NCBI RefSeq assembly: GCF_004564355.1
Contig: NZ_CP038266.1
Location: forward strand, 2,046,001-2,110,000
Direction: 5' to 3'
Source: Microbacterium wangchenii
Lineage (GTDB): Bacteria > Actinomycetota > Actinomycetes > Actinomycetales > Microbacteriaceae
DNA: 64,000 nucleotides
Shown: positions 43,265 to 51,894 of the stretch, in pieces
Layout of the letters: each line of letters begins with the position of its first letter
Numbering within the stretch: position 1 is the stretch's first letter
Made by a program: the position numbers and the translations under genes
The notes under the pieces: generated by a model
Database searches by the model: none
Seen by the model: only the letters and a program-made list of their open reading frames with translations
Told to the model about the DNA's origin: nothing

Positions 43265-43755
43265 GCGGCCGCCTGCTGGTGCTCGAGCTCACCACCATCG
43301 AGGTAGCTCATCTGATCGCCATCACCGAGCAGTTCCTCGAACTGGTCGGCGATACCGGTTCATCGCGCGATCCGGCGGTGGCGCGCCTCGTGCCCGACGC
43401 CTACCCCGGCGATCCGGACGCGTCCGGCGATTTCCGCCGGCTCACCTCCGGCGACCTCCTGGATCGCCGCGCGAACGACGCGCGCACGCTGCTGGGCACG
43501 CTCGCCCAGCACGGCCCGGTCGCGCCCGTCTCGGAGCTGGACGAGCACACCGCGATGCGTCCGCTGACGGTGACCCTCGACGCGGAGGAGTCGGCCGCAT
43601 GGCTGCGCACACTGGCCGCGCTGCGGCTGGTCCTGGCGTCGCGCATGGGCATCGTGGACGAGGACGACGATCCGATCGACGATCCGCGCGCCGTCCTGTA
43701 CGACTGGCTGGGCCAGCGCCTGGACGCGCTCGTGGCCGCGGTGGGCCCGGCCTGA
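43261..43755 (+). CDS. DUF2017 family protein
   Basis: The 164-residue mostly helical protein starts with LELTTIEVAHLIAITEQFLELV, and later LTVTLDAEESAAWLRTLAALRLVLASRMGI and VLYDWLGQRLDALVA. These match the DUF2017 family that accompanies clpS in actinobacteria. No function is established. It is co-translated with clpS through an ATGA overlap, so a role in Clp substrate control is a fair inference. Confidence 0.85.
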   Translation: MSGRLLVLELTTIEVAHLIAITEQFLELVGDTGSSRDPAVARLVPDAYPGDPDASGDFRRLTSGDLLDRRANDARTLLGTLAQHGPVAPVSELDEHTAMRPLTVTLDAEESAAWLRTLAALRLVLASRMGIVDEDDDPIDDPRAVLYDWLGQRLDALVAAVGPA

Positions 43756-43785
43756 CCGCTGTCGGGAGAGAGTGCCGGTGACGCG

Positions 43786-43791
43786 TAGGCT
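43786..43791 (+). promoter_or_regulatory. -10 box of yaeQ
   Basis: TAGGCT, eight bases, then ATG at 43800; GGGAG also lies just before the ATG. Confidence 0.4.
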
Positions 43792-43799
43792 CGGGAGTT

Positions 43800-44345
43800 A
43801 TGGCCGCCGGCGCAACAGTCCACACGTTCAGCGTGAATCTGGCCGATGTCGACCGCGGCGTGTACGAGGAACTATCGCTGCGCGTGGCGCGCCACCCGTC
43901 CGAGACCGACGCGTTCATGATGACGCGCGTCCTCGCGTACTGCCTCGAGTACGAGGAGGGGATCGCCTTCAGCGAGGGCATCTCCGCCACGGATGAGCCG
44001 GCCGTGCTCGTGCGCGATCGCACCGGTCGCGTCACGGCGTGGATCGAGGTGGGGGCACCGGATGCCGAGCGCCTGCACTACGGCAGCCGGCTCGCCGACC
44101 GCACCCGCGTGTACACCCACCGCGATCCCGCGAAACTCGTCGCGTCGTGGGCGGGCAAGCGCATCCACCAGGCGGACGCCATCGTGGTGCACAGCTTCGA
44201 CGCGGGGTTCATCGACGCCGCTGCATCCCGCCTCGAACGGCGCAGCACGATGACCCTGTCGATCACCGAACGCCGTCTCTACCTCGAACTCAACGGCGCG
44301 ACCCTGGACTCCGCCGTGCACGACCTCGCCCTGGACGCCGCCTGA
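43800..44345 (+). CDS. yaeQ: YaeQ family protein
   Basis: The 181-residue protein matches YaeQ along its length: TVHTFSVNLADVDRGVYEELSLRVARHPSETDAFMMTRVLAYCLEY, then WIEVGAPDAERLHYGSRLADRTRVYTH. The fold resembles a PD-(D/E)xK nuclease, and an E-x-G (IEVG) element is present, but activity is not proven for the family. Its stop codon TGA abuts the convergent gene's stop to form TGATCA. Confidence 0.9.
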   Translation: MAAGATVHTFSVNLADVDRGVYEELSLRVARHPSETDAFMMTRVLAYCLEYEEGIAFSEGISATDEPAVLVRDRTGRVTAWIEVGAPDAERLHYGSRLADRTRVYTHRDPAKLVASWAGKRIHQADAIVVHSFDAGFIDAAASRLERRSTMTLSITERRLYLELNGATLDSAVHDLALDAA

Positions 44346-44939
44346 TCACGGCAGAGTGAAGCTCGCCGTGGCGTGGCGCTGCGGATCGTCGGAGCGGAGA
44401 TGCGCGTCCTCCTGCGCGGCCCAGCGCTGCCAGTGCGGTCGATAGCCCTCGCCGTCGCGCGCCAGTGCCCGCGTCCGCCGGGCCGGCTCGGGAGCGTCCA
44501 GCCACACCCGCACGTCACCGAGCAGGGCCGTGCGGGGCGTCAGGAGGCCGGAACCTTCGACGATGAGCGGCAGCGACGGGTCAACGGCATGCGCCTCGGC
44601 GCGTCGGCCGCCCTCCCAGTCCCAGCGCTGCCAGACGCCGACCGCGCCGCGCGCATGGGGCACGAGGATCGCGGTGCGCGCGTACTCCACGCCCTCGGTC
44701 AGGCCGTCCCAGCCGGGGTAGAGGGAATCCAGCGCGACCAGCTGCACGCGACCGCGCTGCGGCCAGCGCGCGACGAGAAGCCGCGCGAGCGACGTCTTCC
44801 CGGCGCCGCTCCGGCCGTCGATCAGGACGACCGGGTTGGCGGCGGCGACCCCGCGGACGGCATGTGCGACCGCATCCGCCGCCGACTCCAGCGCGCGGGC
44901 GAACGGGTCGGGACTACTTCTTGAGTGCCCGGACGACAC
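44346..44939 (-). CDS. P-loop nucleoside/uridine kinase-like ATPase
   Basis: The 197-residue protein has a Walker A motif GRSGAGKTS near residue 43 and a Walker B-like VQLVALDSLYPGW. VWLDAPEPARRTRALARDG is a lid-like segment seen in uridine kinase and related nucleoside kinases. The substrate is unknown. The start is uncertain: the GTG at 44939 would overlap the upstream gerW-type gene by 26 bases, and no strong ribosome-binding site is present. It meets yaeQ stop to stop. Confidence 0.75.
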   Translation of the reverse strand: MSSGHSRSSPDPFARALESAADAVAHAVRGVAAANPVVLIDGRSGAGKTSLARLLVARWPQRGRVQLVALDSLYPGWDGLTEGVEYARTAILVPHARGAVGVWQRWDWEGGRRAEAHAVDPSLPLIVEGSGLLTPRTALLGDVRVWLDAPEPARRTRALARDGEGYRPHWQRWAAQEDAHLRSDDPQRHATASFTLP

Positions 44940-45234
44940 GGCTGAGGGCGCGACCGGCCACCCACACGAACGGGATCGCCACGGCGAGGAACGAGACGAT
45001 GTTCGGCTCGAACCGCAGGTCGTCCCCACGACGGATGTACGCGCCGAGGGGCACGGTGTAGCCGCCGCCGCCACCGCCGCCGTTGCCGGACTCGTCGGCC
45101 CCGCCGCCGAAGCCCGTCCAGGTGAGGGCGACCGGCACGAGACGGACGCCGTCGACGTCGAGCTGCTCTCCGTATGCGGCGGTGACGCCGAACTGCGCGG
45201 CTTGTTCACCGAGTTCGAGTGCGATGTTGGGCAT
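44914..45234 (-). CDS. GerW/YtfJ-like family protein
   Basis: The 106-residue protein has the GerW/YtfJ pattern: AYGEQLDVDGVRLVPVALTWTGFGGG, a Gly-rich run of about eight residues, then YTVPLGAYIRRGDDLRFEPN. A C-terminal hydrophobic helix (IVSFLAVAIPFVWVAG) and a basic end follow. In Bacillus the family is sporulation-linked, but this organism shows no other spore gene here, so another role is likely. The ATG at 45234 starts the conserved part; the longer frame to 45408 is antisense noise. Confidence 0.78.
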   Translation of the reverse strand: MPNIALELGEQAAQFGVTAAYGEQLDVDGVRLVPVALTWTGFGGGADESGNGGGGGGGYTVPLGAYIRRGDDLRFEPNIVSFLAVAIPFVWVAGRALSRVVRALKK

Positions 45235-45272
45235 GGTTCCACCGTAGCGCCCGGCAGCGACAGTTCCCAGCG

Positions 45273-46526
45273 TCACTCCCCGGACGGCAGCGGATGCGAC
45301 GGCAGCGACCCGCCGTCGCGCCGCGGGCCGAGCAGGGCTGCGCGCGTGACGGCGCCCCGCCCGAAGCGCTCGGCGGCCCCGTCGAGCGCATCCTCCACGG
45401 CGCGCCACTCCTCATCGTCGTCCCACAGCCCCAGCGGCCCGGCGGCGGTCCGCAGCTTCTCCGCGCGCACGCCGATCAGCCGCACCGGGAGGGGCCGGGG
45501 GATGCCGTCGAACAGCTCGATCGCCGCCTCCCCGATGCGCTGCCCGACGGCGGTGGGCTCGGCGAGGGTGCGCGAACGGCTGAGCGTCGTGAAATCCGAG
45601 AACCGCACCTTGATCGCGACGGTCGCCGACTCCACGCCGTGCCGGCGCAGGCGCACGCCCACCCGGTCGGCGAGGCGGCGCAGCTCGACGTGCAGCACGC
45701 GGGTGTCGGCGATGTCGACCGAGAACGTCTCCTCGTGGCCGATGCTCTTCTCGACGTGCTCGGTCTGCACCTCGCGCGCGTCCAGGCCGTGGGACAGCTG
45801 CCACACCCGCTCCCCCATCGCCGGCCCGAGGGCGCGATCGAGGATGTGCCGCGGCGAGGCGAGCACATCGGCGACGGTGCGGATGCCGCGGGATTCCAGC
45901 GCCTCGGCGGCCTTCGGGCCGACACCCCACAGCGCCCGCACCGGCCGGGCGGCCAGGAACGCCAGCGTCTCGGCCTCGGGCACGACCAGCAGGCCGTCCG
46001 GCTTGCTGATCGTGGAGGCCATCTTGGCGACGTGCTTGGTCGCCGCCGCACCGACACTGCACGTGAGGCCGGTCTCCTCCAGCACCCGGGCCCGCAGCAT
46101 GCGCGCGATCTGGGTCGGGCTCCCCCACAGCCGGCGGGCGCCGCGGACATCCAGGAACGCCTCGTCGATGGAGAGCGGCTCCACCAGCGGGGTGAAGTCG
46201 CGGAAGATCTCCATGACGCGACGGGAGAGCTCGGTGTACCGGTCGAAGTGCGGCATGACGACCACCGCGGTGGGGCACAGGCGCAGCGCCTGCGACACCG
46301 GCATCGCCGAACGCACGCCGAACCGCCGCGCCTCGTACGAGGCGCTGGAGACGACCCCGCGACCTTCGGGCGAGCCGACGATGATCGGCTTGCCCGTCAG
46401 CGACGGGTCGTCCAGAACCTCCACCGAGGCGTAGAACGCGTCCATGTCGACGTGCAGGATGCCCGCGCCGGTGTCGTCGGCGCCGTCGGCGGAGACGATA
46501 CGTCCCGATCCGTCGCCGCGTCCCAT
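45273..46526 (-). CDS. dinB: DNA polymerase IV (Y family)
   Basis: The 417-residue translesion polymerase has catalytic carboxylates Asp27 (HVDMDAFYASVE) and Asp121/Glu122 (LSIDEAFLDV). The YEARRFGVRSAMP fingers segment, two helix-hairpin-helix stretches near 205-230 (VRALWGVGPKAAEALESRGI) and the little-finger domain to about 350 are present. I see no QLxLF clamp-binding peptide at the extreme C-terminus. It probably makes untemplated or damage-bypass synthesis under stress. A GAGAAT box lies six bases before the ATG; no LexA box is seen. Confidence 0.94.
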   Translation of the reverse strand: MGRGDGSGRIVSADGADDTGAGILHVDMDAFYASVEVLDDPSLTGKPIIVGSPEGRGVVSSASYEARRFGVRSAMPVSQALRLCPTAVVVMPHFDRYTELSRRVMEIFRDFTPLVEPLSIDEAFLDVRGARRLWGSPTQIARMLRARVLEETGLTCSVGAAATKHVAKMASTISKPDGLLVVPEAETLAFLAARPVRALWGVGPKAAEALESRGIRTVADVLASPRHILDRALGPAMGERVWQLSHGLDAREVQTEHVEKSIGHEETFSVDIADTRVLHVELRRLADRVGVRLRRHGVESATVAIKVRFSDFTTLSRSRTLAEPTAVGQRIGEAAIELFDGIPRPLPVRLIGVRAEKLRTAAGPLGLWDDDEEWRAVEDALDGAAERFGRGAVTRAALLGPRRDGGSLPSHPLPSGE

Positions 46527-46568
46527 ACGTCCATTCTCCCCGTCGCCGCCGACATCCCCGCACCGCCC

Positions 46569-46639
46569 CGAATCAGGAGAATCGCCCGAGTCAGGACCGG
46601 ATTGCTCCGGATGCTCCTGATTCGGGCGATTCTCCTGAT
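46569..46639. repeat. Complex inverted repeat between gatB and dinB, 18-bp arms
   Basis: ATCAGGAGAATCGCCCGA (46572-46589) is perfectly inverted at 46622-46639. An alternative 11-bp stem CGAATCAGGAG (46569-46579) / CTCCTGATTCG (46614-46624) uses overlapping bases, and TCAGGA (46591-46596) / TCCTGA (46615-46620) lies inside. Two mutually exclusive folds are possible. It begins five bases after the gatB stop on the minus strand. Confidence 0.85.
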
Positions 46640-46644
46640 GTGGG

Positions 46645-48159
46645 CTACTGCGCGGCGCGCTCCAGCACGAGCTCGCGCACGCGCGCGGCGTCGGCCTGGC
46701 CCTTCATGGCCTTCATGACCGCGCCGATCACCGCTCCGGCGGCCTGCACCTTGCCGTCGCGGATCTTCGCGAGGACGTCGGGCTGGGAGGCGAGGGCCTC
46801 GTCGATCGCGGCCAGGAGCGCGCCGTCGTCGGAGACCACGGCCAGGCCGCGGGCATCCACGACCTCCTGCGGCGTGCCCTCCCCCGCGATGACACCCTCC
46901 AGCACCTGGCGGGCGAGCTTGTCGGTGAGCGTACCGGCGTCGATGAGGCGCTGCAGCGCGGCGACGTTCTCCGGCGAGACGAGATCGGGAGCCTCACGGT
47001 TCTGCGCGTTGGCGATGCGGCTGATCTCGCTCATCCACCACTTGCGGGCCGCGGCGGGCGACGCACCGGCGGCGACCGTCGCCTCGACCTCGGCCAGCAG
47101 GCCGGCGTTCACGACACCCTGGAAGTCGATGTCGGCGAAGCCCCACTCGCCCTGCAGCCGGCGCCGGCGCGCGGCCGGCGGCTCGGGCAGAGCTGCCCGC
47201 AGCTCCTCGATGAGCTCCTCGGAGGGAGCGACGGGGAGCAGGTCGGGCTCGGGGAAGTAGCGGTAGTCGTCGGCGTCCGACTTCGGGCGGCCGGGCGAGG
47301 TGGTGCCGGTGTCCTCGTGCCAGTGCCGGGTCTCCTGGATGATGGTGCCGCCGGCGGCGAGGATCGCGGCCTGGCGCTGGATCTCGTACCGCACGGCACG
47401 CTCCACCGAGCGCATCGAGTTGACGTTCTTCGTCTCGGTGCGCGTGCCGAGCTTCTCCTGCCCCCGCGGGCGCAGGGAGACGTTGGCGTCGCACCGCAGG
47501 TTGCCCCGCTCCAGACGCGCCTCCGAGATGCCGAGGGACAGCACGATGTCGCGGATCGTCTGGACGTACGCCTTCGCGAGCTCGGGAGCGGACCGCTCCG
47601 CTCCGAAGATCGGCTTGGTGACGATCTCCACGAGCGGCACGCCGGCGCGGTTGTAGTCGACGAGGGAGTACTCCGCCCCCTGGATGCGGCCGGTCGAACC
47701 GCCCACGTGGGTCAGCTTGCCGGCGTCCTCCTCCATGTGCGCCCGCTCGATCGGCACGGTCACGACCGTGCCGTCGGGAAGCTCCACCTCGACCGAGCCT
47801 TCGAAGGCGATGGGCTCGTCGTACTGGGAGATCTGGTAGTTCTTGCCCAGGTCGGGGTAGAAGTAGTTCTTCCGTGCGAACCGGCTCGAGGGCGCGATCG
47901 AGCAGCCAAGGGCGAGCCCGAGCGAGATGGAGAAGCGCACGGCCTGTTCGTTCACGACCGGCAGGGCTCCCGGGAGCCCCATGTCCACGGGCGCCACGAG
48001 CGTGTTCGGCGCGGCGCCGTGGTTGTCGGAGTGGGCGGGGTTGGGCGCTCCGGAGAACATCTTCGTGCGCGTGTTCAGTTCGACGTGCACCTCGAATCCG
48101 AGGACCGGCTCGAAACGTTCGAGGGCCTCGTCGAAGTCCATCAGCGTGTCCTTCGCCAT
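46645..48159 (-). CDS. gatB: Asp-tRNA(Asn)/Glu-tRNA(Gln) amidotransferase subunit B
   Basis: The 504-residue subunit binds the mischarged tRNA, phosphorylates the aminoacyl group and accepts ammonia from GatA. Conserved stretches are [89 protein letters not shown] and [10 protein letters not shown], and the C-terminal YqeY/helical tail domain is complete. The ATG at 48159 overlaps the gatA stop by one base (TGATG). Confidence 0.96.
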   Translation of the reverse strand: MAKDTLMDFDEALERFEPVLGFEVHVELNTRTKMFSGAPNPAHSDNHGAAPNTLVAPVDMGLPGALPVVNEQAVRFSISLGLALGCSIAPSSRFARKNYFYPDLGKNYQISQYDEPIAFEGSVEVELPDGTVVTVPIERAHMEEDAGKLTHVGGSTGRIQGAEYSLVDYNRAGVPLVEIVTKPIFGAERSAPELAKAYVQTIRDIVLSLGISEARLERGNLRCDANVSLRPRGQEKLGTRTETKNVNSMRSVERAVRYEIQRQAAILAAGGTIIQETRHWHEDTGTTSPGRPKSDADDYRYFPEPDLLPVAPSEELIEELRAALPEPPAARRRRLQGEWGFADIDFQGVVNAGLLAEVEATVAAGASPAAARKWWMSEISRIANAQNREAPDLVSPENVAALQRLIDAGTLTDKLARQVLEGVIAGEGTPQEVVDARGLAVVSDDGALLAAIDEALASQPDVLAKIRDGKVQAAGAVIGAVMKAMKGQADAARVRELVLERAAQ

Positions 48160-49679
48160 CAGCGGCTCCCTCCGTCCAGGGCGGGTGCACGGTCCAGCAG
48201 CGGGCCGCCCCACTCGTCCACCAGCAGTGCCTCCAGGGCGGCGCCCACGCGGTACAGGCGGGCATCCTCCCGCGCCGGCGCGAGGAACTGGATACCCACG
48301 GGCAGCCCGTCCTCGGCGGCGAGACCGGAGGGGATGGAGATCCCCGGCACGCCGGCGAGGTTCGCCGGGATGGTCGTGACGTCGTTGAGGTACATCTGCA
48401 GCGGGTCGTCGATCTTCTCGCCGAAGCGGAAGGCCGTCGTGGGAGCCGAGGGCGTCGCGATGACGTCGACCTGCGCGAAGGCGGCGTCGAAGTCGCCCTG
48501 GATGAGCGTCCGCACCTTCTGGGCGCTGCCGTAGTACGCGTCGTAGTACCCCGCCGACAGCGCGTAGGTGCCCAGGATGATGCGGCGCTTGACCTCGTCG
48601 CCGAAACCGGCGTCGCGGGTGGCGGCCATGACCTCCTCCACGGTGGCCGCGGCGTGCGGCGTGACCCGCATCCCGAACCGCACCGAGTCGAACTTCGCGA
48701 GGTTGCTGGAGGCCTCCGCCGGGAGGATCAGGTAGTACGCGGCCACGCCGTACTCGAAGTGCGGCGCGCTGACCTCGACGATCTCGGCGCCCTGCGCCGC
48801 CATCGCCGAGAGGGCGTCGCGGAACGACGACGCCACCCCGGCCTGGAAGCCGCTGTCGGCGAGCTCGCGGATGACACCGACCTTCAGTCCCTTCAGGACC
48901 TGTCCGGTCGCGCCCTCGCGGGCGGCATCGGCGAAGGACGGCCACGAGTCGGTGAGCGAAGTCGCATCGTGCGGATCGTGTCCGGCGATGACGTCGTGCA
49001 GGAGCCCGGCGTCCAGCACCGTGCGCGTGACCGGCCCGACCTGGTCCAGGCTCGAGGCCAGCGCGATCGCGCCGTAGCGGCTGACGCCGCCGTAGGTGGG
49101 CTTCATCCCGACCGTGCCGGTGACGTGCGCCGGCTGGCGGATGGAGCCGCCGGTGTCCGAGCCCAGGGCCAGCGGCGCCTCGAAGGCGGCCACCGCCGCC
49201 GCCGATCCGCCGCCCGAGCCGCCGGGGATCCGCTCACGGTCCCACGGGTTGCGCGTCGGGCCGTACGCGGAGTGCTCGGTGGAGGACCCCATGGCGAACT
49301 CGTCCATGTTGGTCTTGCCCAGCGGCACGAGACCGGCCGCGCGGGAGCGTGCGACGACCGTCGCGTCGTACGGCGACAGGTAGCCCTCGAGGATCTTCGA
49401 GCCGCTCGTGGAGGGCATGTCGGTCGTGACGAGCACGTCCTTGATCGCCAGCGGCACGCCCGCGATCGGGCCGAGCTCCTCGCCGGCCGCTCGACGGCGG
49501 TCGATGTCGGCGGCGACGTCGAGGGCATGGGCGTTGACGTGCAGGAAGGCGTGCAGGTCGCCGTCGACGGCGACGATCCGGTCGAGGTGGGCCTGCGTAG
49601 CCTCCACGCTGGAAACCTCACCGGCGGACAGGCGCGCGGCGAGATCGGACGCGCTCAGGCGCGTGAGGTCGTCGGTCAC
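48159..49679 (-). CDS. gatA: Asp-tRNA(Asn)/Glu-tRNA(Gln) amidotransferase subunit A
   Basis: The 506-residue amidase-signature subunit releases ammonia from glutamine. The Ser-cisSer-Lys triad is Lys80 (AIKDV), Ser155 (GGSGGGS) and Ser179 ([11 protein letters not shown]), at the same spacing as in characterised GatA. It sits second in gatC-gatA-gatB with four-base and one-base overlaps, so the three subunits are made in balance. It allows Gln-tRNA and/or Asn-tRNA formation when glnS or asnS is absent. Confidence 0.97.
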   Translation of the reverse strand: MTDDLTRLSASDLAARLSAGEVSSVEATQAHLDRIVAVDGDLHAFLHVNAHALDVAADIDRRRAAGEELGPIAGVPLAIKDVLVTTDMPSTSGSKILEGYLSPYDATVVARSRAAGLVPLGKTNMDEFAMGSSTEHSAYGPTRNPWDRERIPGGSGGGSAAAVAAFEAPLALGSDTGGSIRQPAHVTGTVGMKPTYGGVSRYGAIALASSLDQVGPVTRTVLDAGLLHDVIAGHDPHDATSLTDSWPSFADAAREGATGQVLKGLKVGVIRELADSGFQAGVASSFRDALSAMAAQGAEIVEVSAPHFEYGVAAYYLILPAEASSNLAKFDSVRFGMRVTPHAAATVEEVMAATRDAGFGDEVKRRIILGTYALSAGYYDAYYGSAQKVRTLIQGDFDAAFAQVDVIATPSAPTTAFRFGEKIDDPLQMYLNDVTTIPANLAGVPGISIPSGLAAEDGLPVGIQFLAPAREDARLYRVGAALEALLVDEWGGPLLDRAPALDGGSR

Positions 49680-49975
49680 TGCTCCTCCCCCAGGATCGCG
49701 GTCACGCGGAAGCGGTTGTCCGCCGCATCCGGGGCGTTCTGCAGCACCTGCTCCAGGCTCAGCACGTCGCTGGGCACGTCGGTGCGGAACACGTTCTGCA
49801 GCGGGATCGGATGACTCGTCGCGACGACCTCGGGCGTGGCGACCTCCGAGACCTTCGCGATGTTGTCGACGATCACGTCGAGCTGGCCGGTGAGGCGCTC
49901 GACCTCCTCGTCGCTGAGCTGGATCCGGGCGAGCACACCGAGATGGCGCACGAGATCGGGGGTGATTTCAGACAC
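49676..49975 (-). CDS. gatC: Asp-tRNA(Asn)/Glu-tRNA(Gln) amidotransferase subunit C
   Basis: The 99-residue subunit wraps the GatA/GatB interface. It starts [32 protein letters not shown] and ends with [14 protein letters not shown], as usual for the family. The GTG start at 49975 lies six bases after a TAGACT box, so the operon mRNA is probably leaderless. Its stop overlaps gatA as ATGA. It is divergent from an acyl-CoA ligase gene 88 bases away. Confidence 0.95.
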   Translation of the reverse strand: MSEITPDLVRHLGVLARIQLSDEEVERLTGQLDVIVDNIAKVSEVATPEVVATSHPIPLQNVFRTDVPSDVLSLEQVLQNAPDAADNRFRVTAILGEEQ

Positions 49976-49981
49976 CCCTTC

Positions 49982-49987
49982 AGTCTA
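49982..49987 (-). promoter_or_regulatory. -10 box (leaderless) of the gatCAB operon
   Basis: TAGACT on the minus strand, six bases before the GTG at 49975. Confidence 0.5.
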
Positions 49988-50051
49988 GGTTCTGCCGCAC
50001 GACCCTCCGATGCACCCGGCGCGGAGGCGGGAGGGGTCGTGACGGACGAAA

Positions 50052-50057
50052 TAGGGT
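50052..50057 (+). promoter_or_regulatory. -10 box (leaderless) of the acyl-CoA ligase gene
   Basis: TAGGGT, six bases (GGCGGG), then ATG at 50064. Confidence 0.5.
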
Positions 50058-50063
50058 GGCGGG

Positions 50064-51767
50064 ATGACCACGTACGACCCGCCGCGGCCCTGGGTGAACA
50101 GCTACGCCGACGGCGTGCCCGCCGACCTCGATCCCGTGAGCGGGTCGCTCGTCGACATCGTCGCGGCATCGGCGCGCGATTATCCGGATGCTCCGGCCCT
50201 GGAGTTCTTCGGTCGCACGACGTCGTACCGCGAGCTCGAGCAGCAGATCTCCCGGGCAGCCGAAGGGCTGCGGGCCCGGGGCGTGCGGGCGGGAGACCCC
50301 GTCGCCATCGTCCTGCCGAACTGCCCGCAGCACATCGTGGCGTTCTACGCGGTCCTGCGCCTGGGCGCCGTGGTGGTCGAGCACAATCCGCTGTACACGC
50401 CTCGCGAACTGCGCAAGCAGTTCGAGGACCACGGCGCCGCGCACGCGATCGTGTGGAGCAAGGTCGTCGGCGCGGTGCAGGCCTTCCCCGACGACCTCCG
50501 CGTCGACACGCTCGTGTCGGTCGACCTCACCCGTGCGATGCCGCTGGCCACGCGCACCGCGCTGCGGCTCCCCATCGCACGGGCGCGGGAATCCCGGGCC
50601 GCCCTGCATGAGAAGGTCTCCGGAACGGTGACGTGGGAAGAGCTGCTGCGCGCCGAGCCGCTCCCCGCCACCTACCCCCGGCCGGCCACCGACGACCTCG
50701 CGATCATCCAGTACACCTCCGGCACCACCGGGACCCCCAAGGGGGCCGCGCTCACGCACCGGAACCTGCTGGCCAACGCCGCACAGGCGCGCGCGTGGGT
50801 GCCCTCCATCCACCGCGGCGACGGATGCGTCGTGTACGCGGTGCTGCCCATGTTCCACGCGTACGGCCTCACTCTGTGCCTCACCTTCGCGATGTCGATG
50901 GGCGCCCGGCTGGTGCTCTTCCCCAAGTTCGACCCCGACCTGGTCCTCGCCGTGACCAAGAAGCGGCCGGCGACGTTCCTGCCGCTCGTGCCGCCGATCG
51001 CGGAGCGGCTGCTGACGGCGTCGCGGGAGAAGGGCATCTCCCTGGCCGGCACGGGAATCGCGATCTCGGGCGCGATGGCCCTGCCGCACGACCTCGTGGT
51101 GCCCTTCGAGGAGGCCACCGGCGGGTATCTCGTCGAGGGCTACGGGCTCAGCGAATGCGCCCCCGTGCTGATGGCCAACCCCGTCGCCGACAACCGCGTA
51201 CCCGGTACCGTCGGCCTGCCGCTGCCGGGCACCGAGTGCCGCGTCGTGGATCCCGACGATCCCCGCACGGACGTGCCAGCGGGCGAACGCGGGGAGCTCG
51301 TCGTGCGCGGACCGCAGGTCTTCGGCGGCTACTACGGCAAGCCGGAAGACACCGAAGCCGCCTTCGTGGACGGCTGGTTCCGCACCGGCGACATCGTCAC
51401 GATCGACGAGGCCGGCTTCGTGCGCATCGTCGACCGCATCAAGGAGCTCATCATCACCGGCGGCTTCAACGTCGCCCCCACCGAGGTGGAGAACGTCATC
51501 CGCCAGCATCCGCACGTCGCCGATGTCGCCGTCGTGGGTCTTCCCAGCGACCGCTCGGGCGAAGAGGTCGTGGCCGCCGTCGTCCTGGACGACACCGACG
51601 ACGACGTCGACGTGGAGGCGATCCGCGCGTTCGCGCGCAGCATCCTCACCCCCTACAAGGTGCCGCGGCGCATCTTCGTCGTCGATGAGCTGCCGCGCTC
51701 GCTCATCGGGAAGGTGCAGCGCCGTCAGGTGCGCGATCGTCTGCTCGCGCTGACATCGGGGGCCTGA
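50064..51767 (+). CDS. Long-chain fatty acid-CoA ligase (AMP-binding)
   Basis: The 567-residue adenylate-forming enzyme has the P-loop-like YTSGTTGTPKG at 217-227. VEGYGLSECAPV (A5) lies near 360, GWFRTGDIVTIDEAGFVRIVDRIKELIITGGFNVAPTEVE (A7-A8 hinge) near 435-475, and the catalytic Lys in RSLIGKVQRR near 555. The architecture and length match FadD-type acyl-CoA synthetases, which activate fatty acids for beta-oxidation or lipid synthesis. Chain length cannot be read from the sequence. It is a single-gene unit. Confidence 0.92.
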   Translation: MTTYDPPRPWVNSYADGVPADLDPVSGSLVDIVAASARDYPDAPALEFFGRTTSYRELEQQISRAAEGLRARGVRAGDPVAIVLPNCPQHIVAFYAVLRLGAVVVEHNPLYTPRELRKQFEDHGAAHAIVWSKVVGAVQAFPDDLRVDTLVSVDLTRAMPLATRTALRLPIARARESRAALHEKVSGTVTWEELLRAEPLPATYPRPATDDLAIIQYTSGTTGTPKGAALTHRNLLANAAQARAWVPSIHRGDGCVVYAVLPMFHAYGLTLCLTFAMSMGARLVLFPKFDPDLVLAVTKKRPATFLPLVPPIAERLLTASREKGISLAGTGIAISGAMALPHDLVVPFEEATGGYLVEGYGLSECAPVLMANPVADNRVPGTVGLPLPGTECRVVDPDDPRTDVPAGERGELVVRGPQVFGGYYGKPEDTEAAFVDGWFRTGDIVTIDEAGFVRIVDRIKELIITGGFNVAPTEVENVIRQHPHVADVAVVGLPSDRSGEEVVAAVVLDDTDDDVDVEAIRAFARSILTPYKVPRRIFVVDELPRSLIGKVQRRQVRDRLLALTSGA

Positions 51768-51863
51768 CGGCGGCTGTCCGTCGGGGTCCGCGGGGGGCCC
51801 GATCCCCGTGGAAACAGCACGGTAACGCGGAGGAACCGGCGCCGAAATCCGCCCTCGCAACAC

Positions 51864-51894
51864 TGGGGTCCTCGACAGAAAGCGACGGACCCCA
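51864..51894 (+). promoter_or_regulatory. Start-codon hairpin in the symporter leader
   Basis: TGGGGTCC (51864-51871) pairs perfectly with GGACCCCA (51887-51894), whose last A is the first base of the ATG. Adjacent TCG/CGA extends the stem to 11 bp around one bulged C. The loop carries the purine-rich AGAAAG. Folded mRNA would hide the start codon. Confidence 0.5.

Noticed and set aside
44914..45234. Sporulation locus suggested by the GerW-type protein
   Set aside because: No other sporulation gene is present and the family occurs widely in non-spore-forming actinobacteria.
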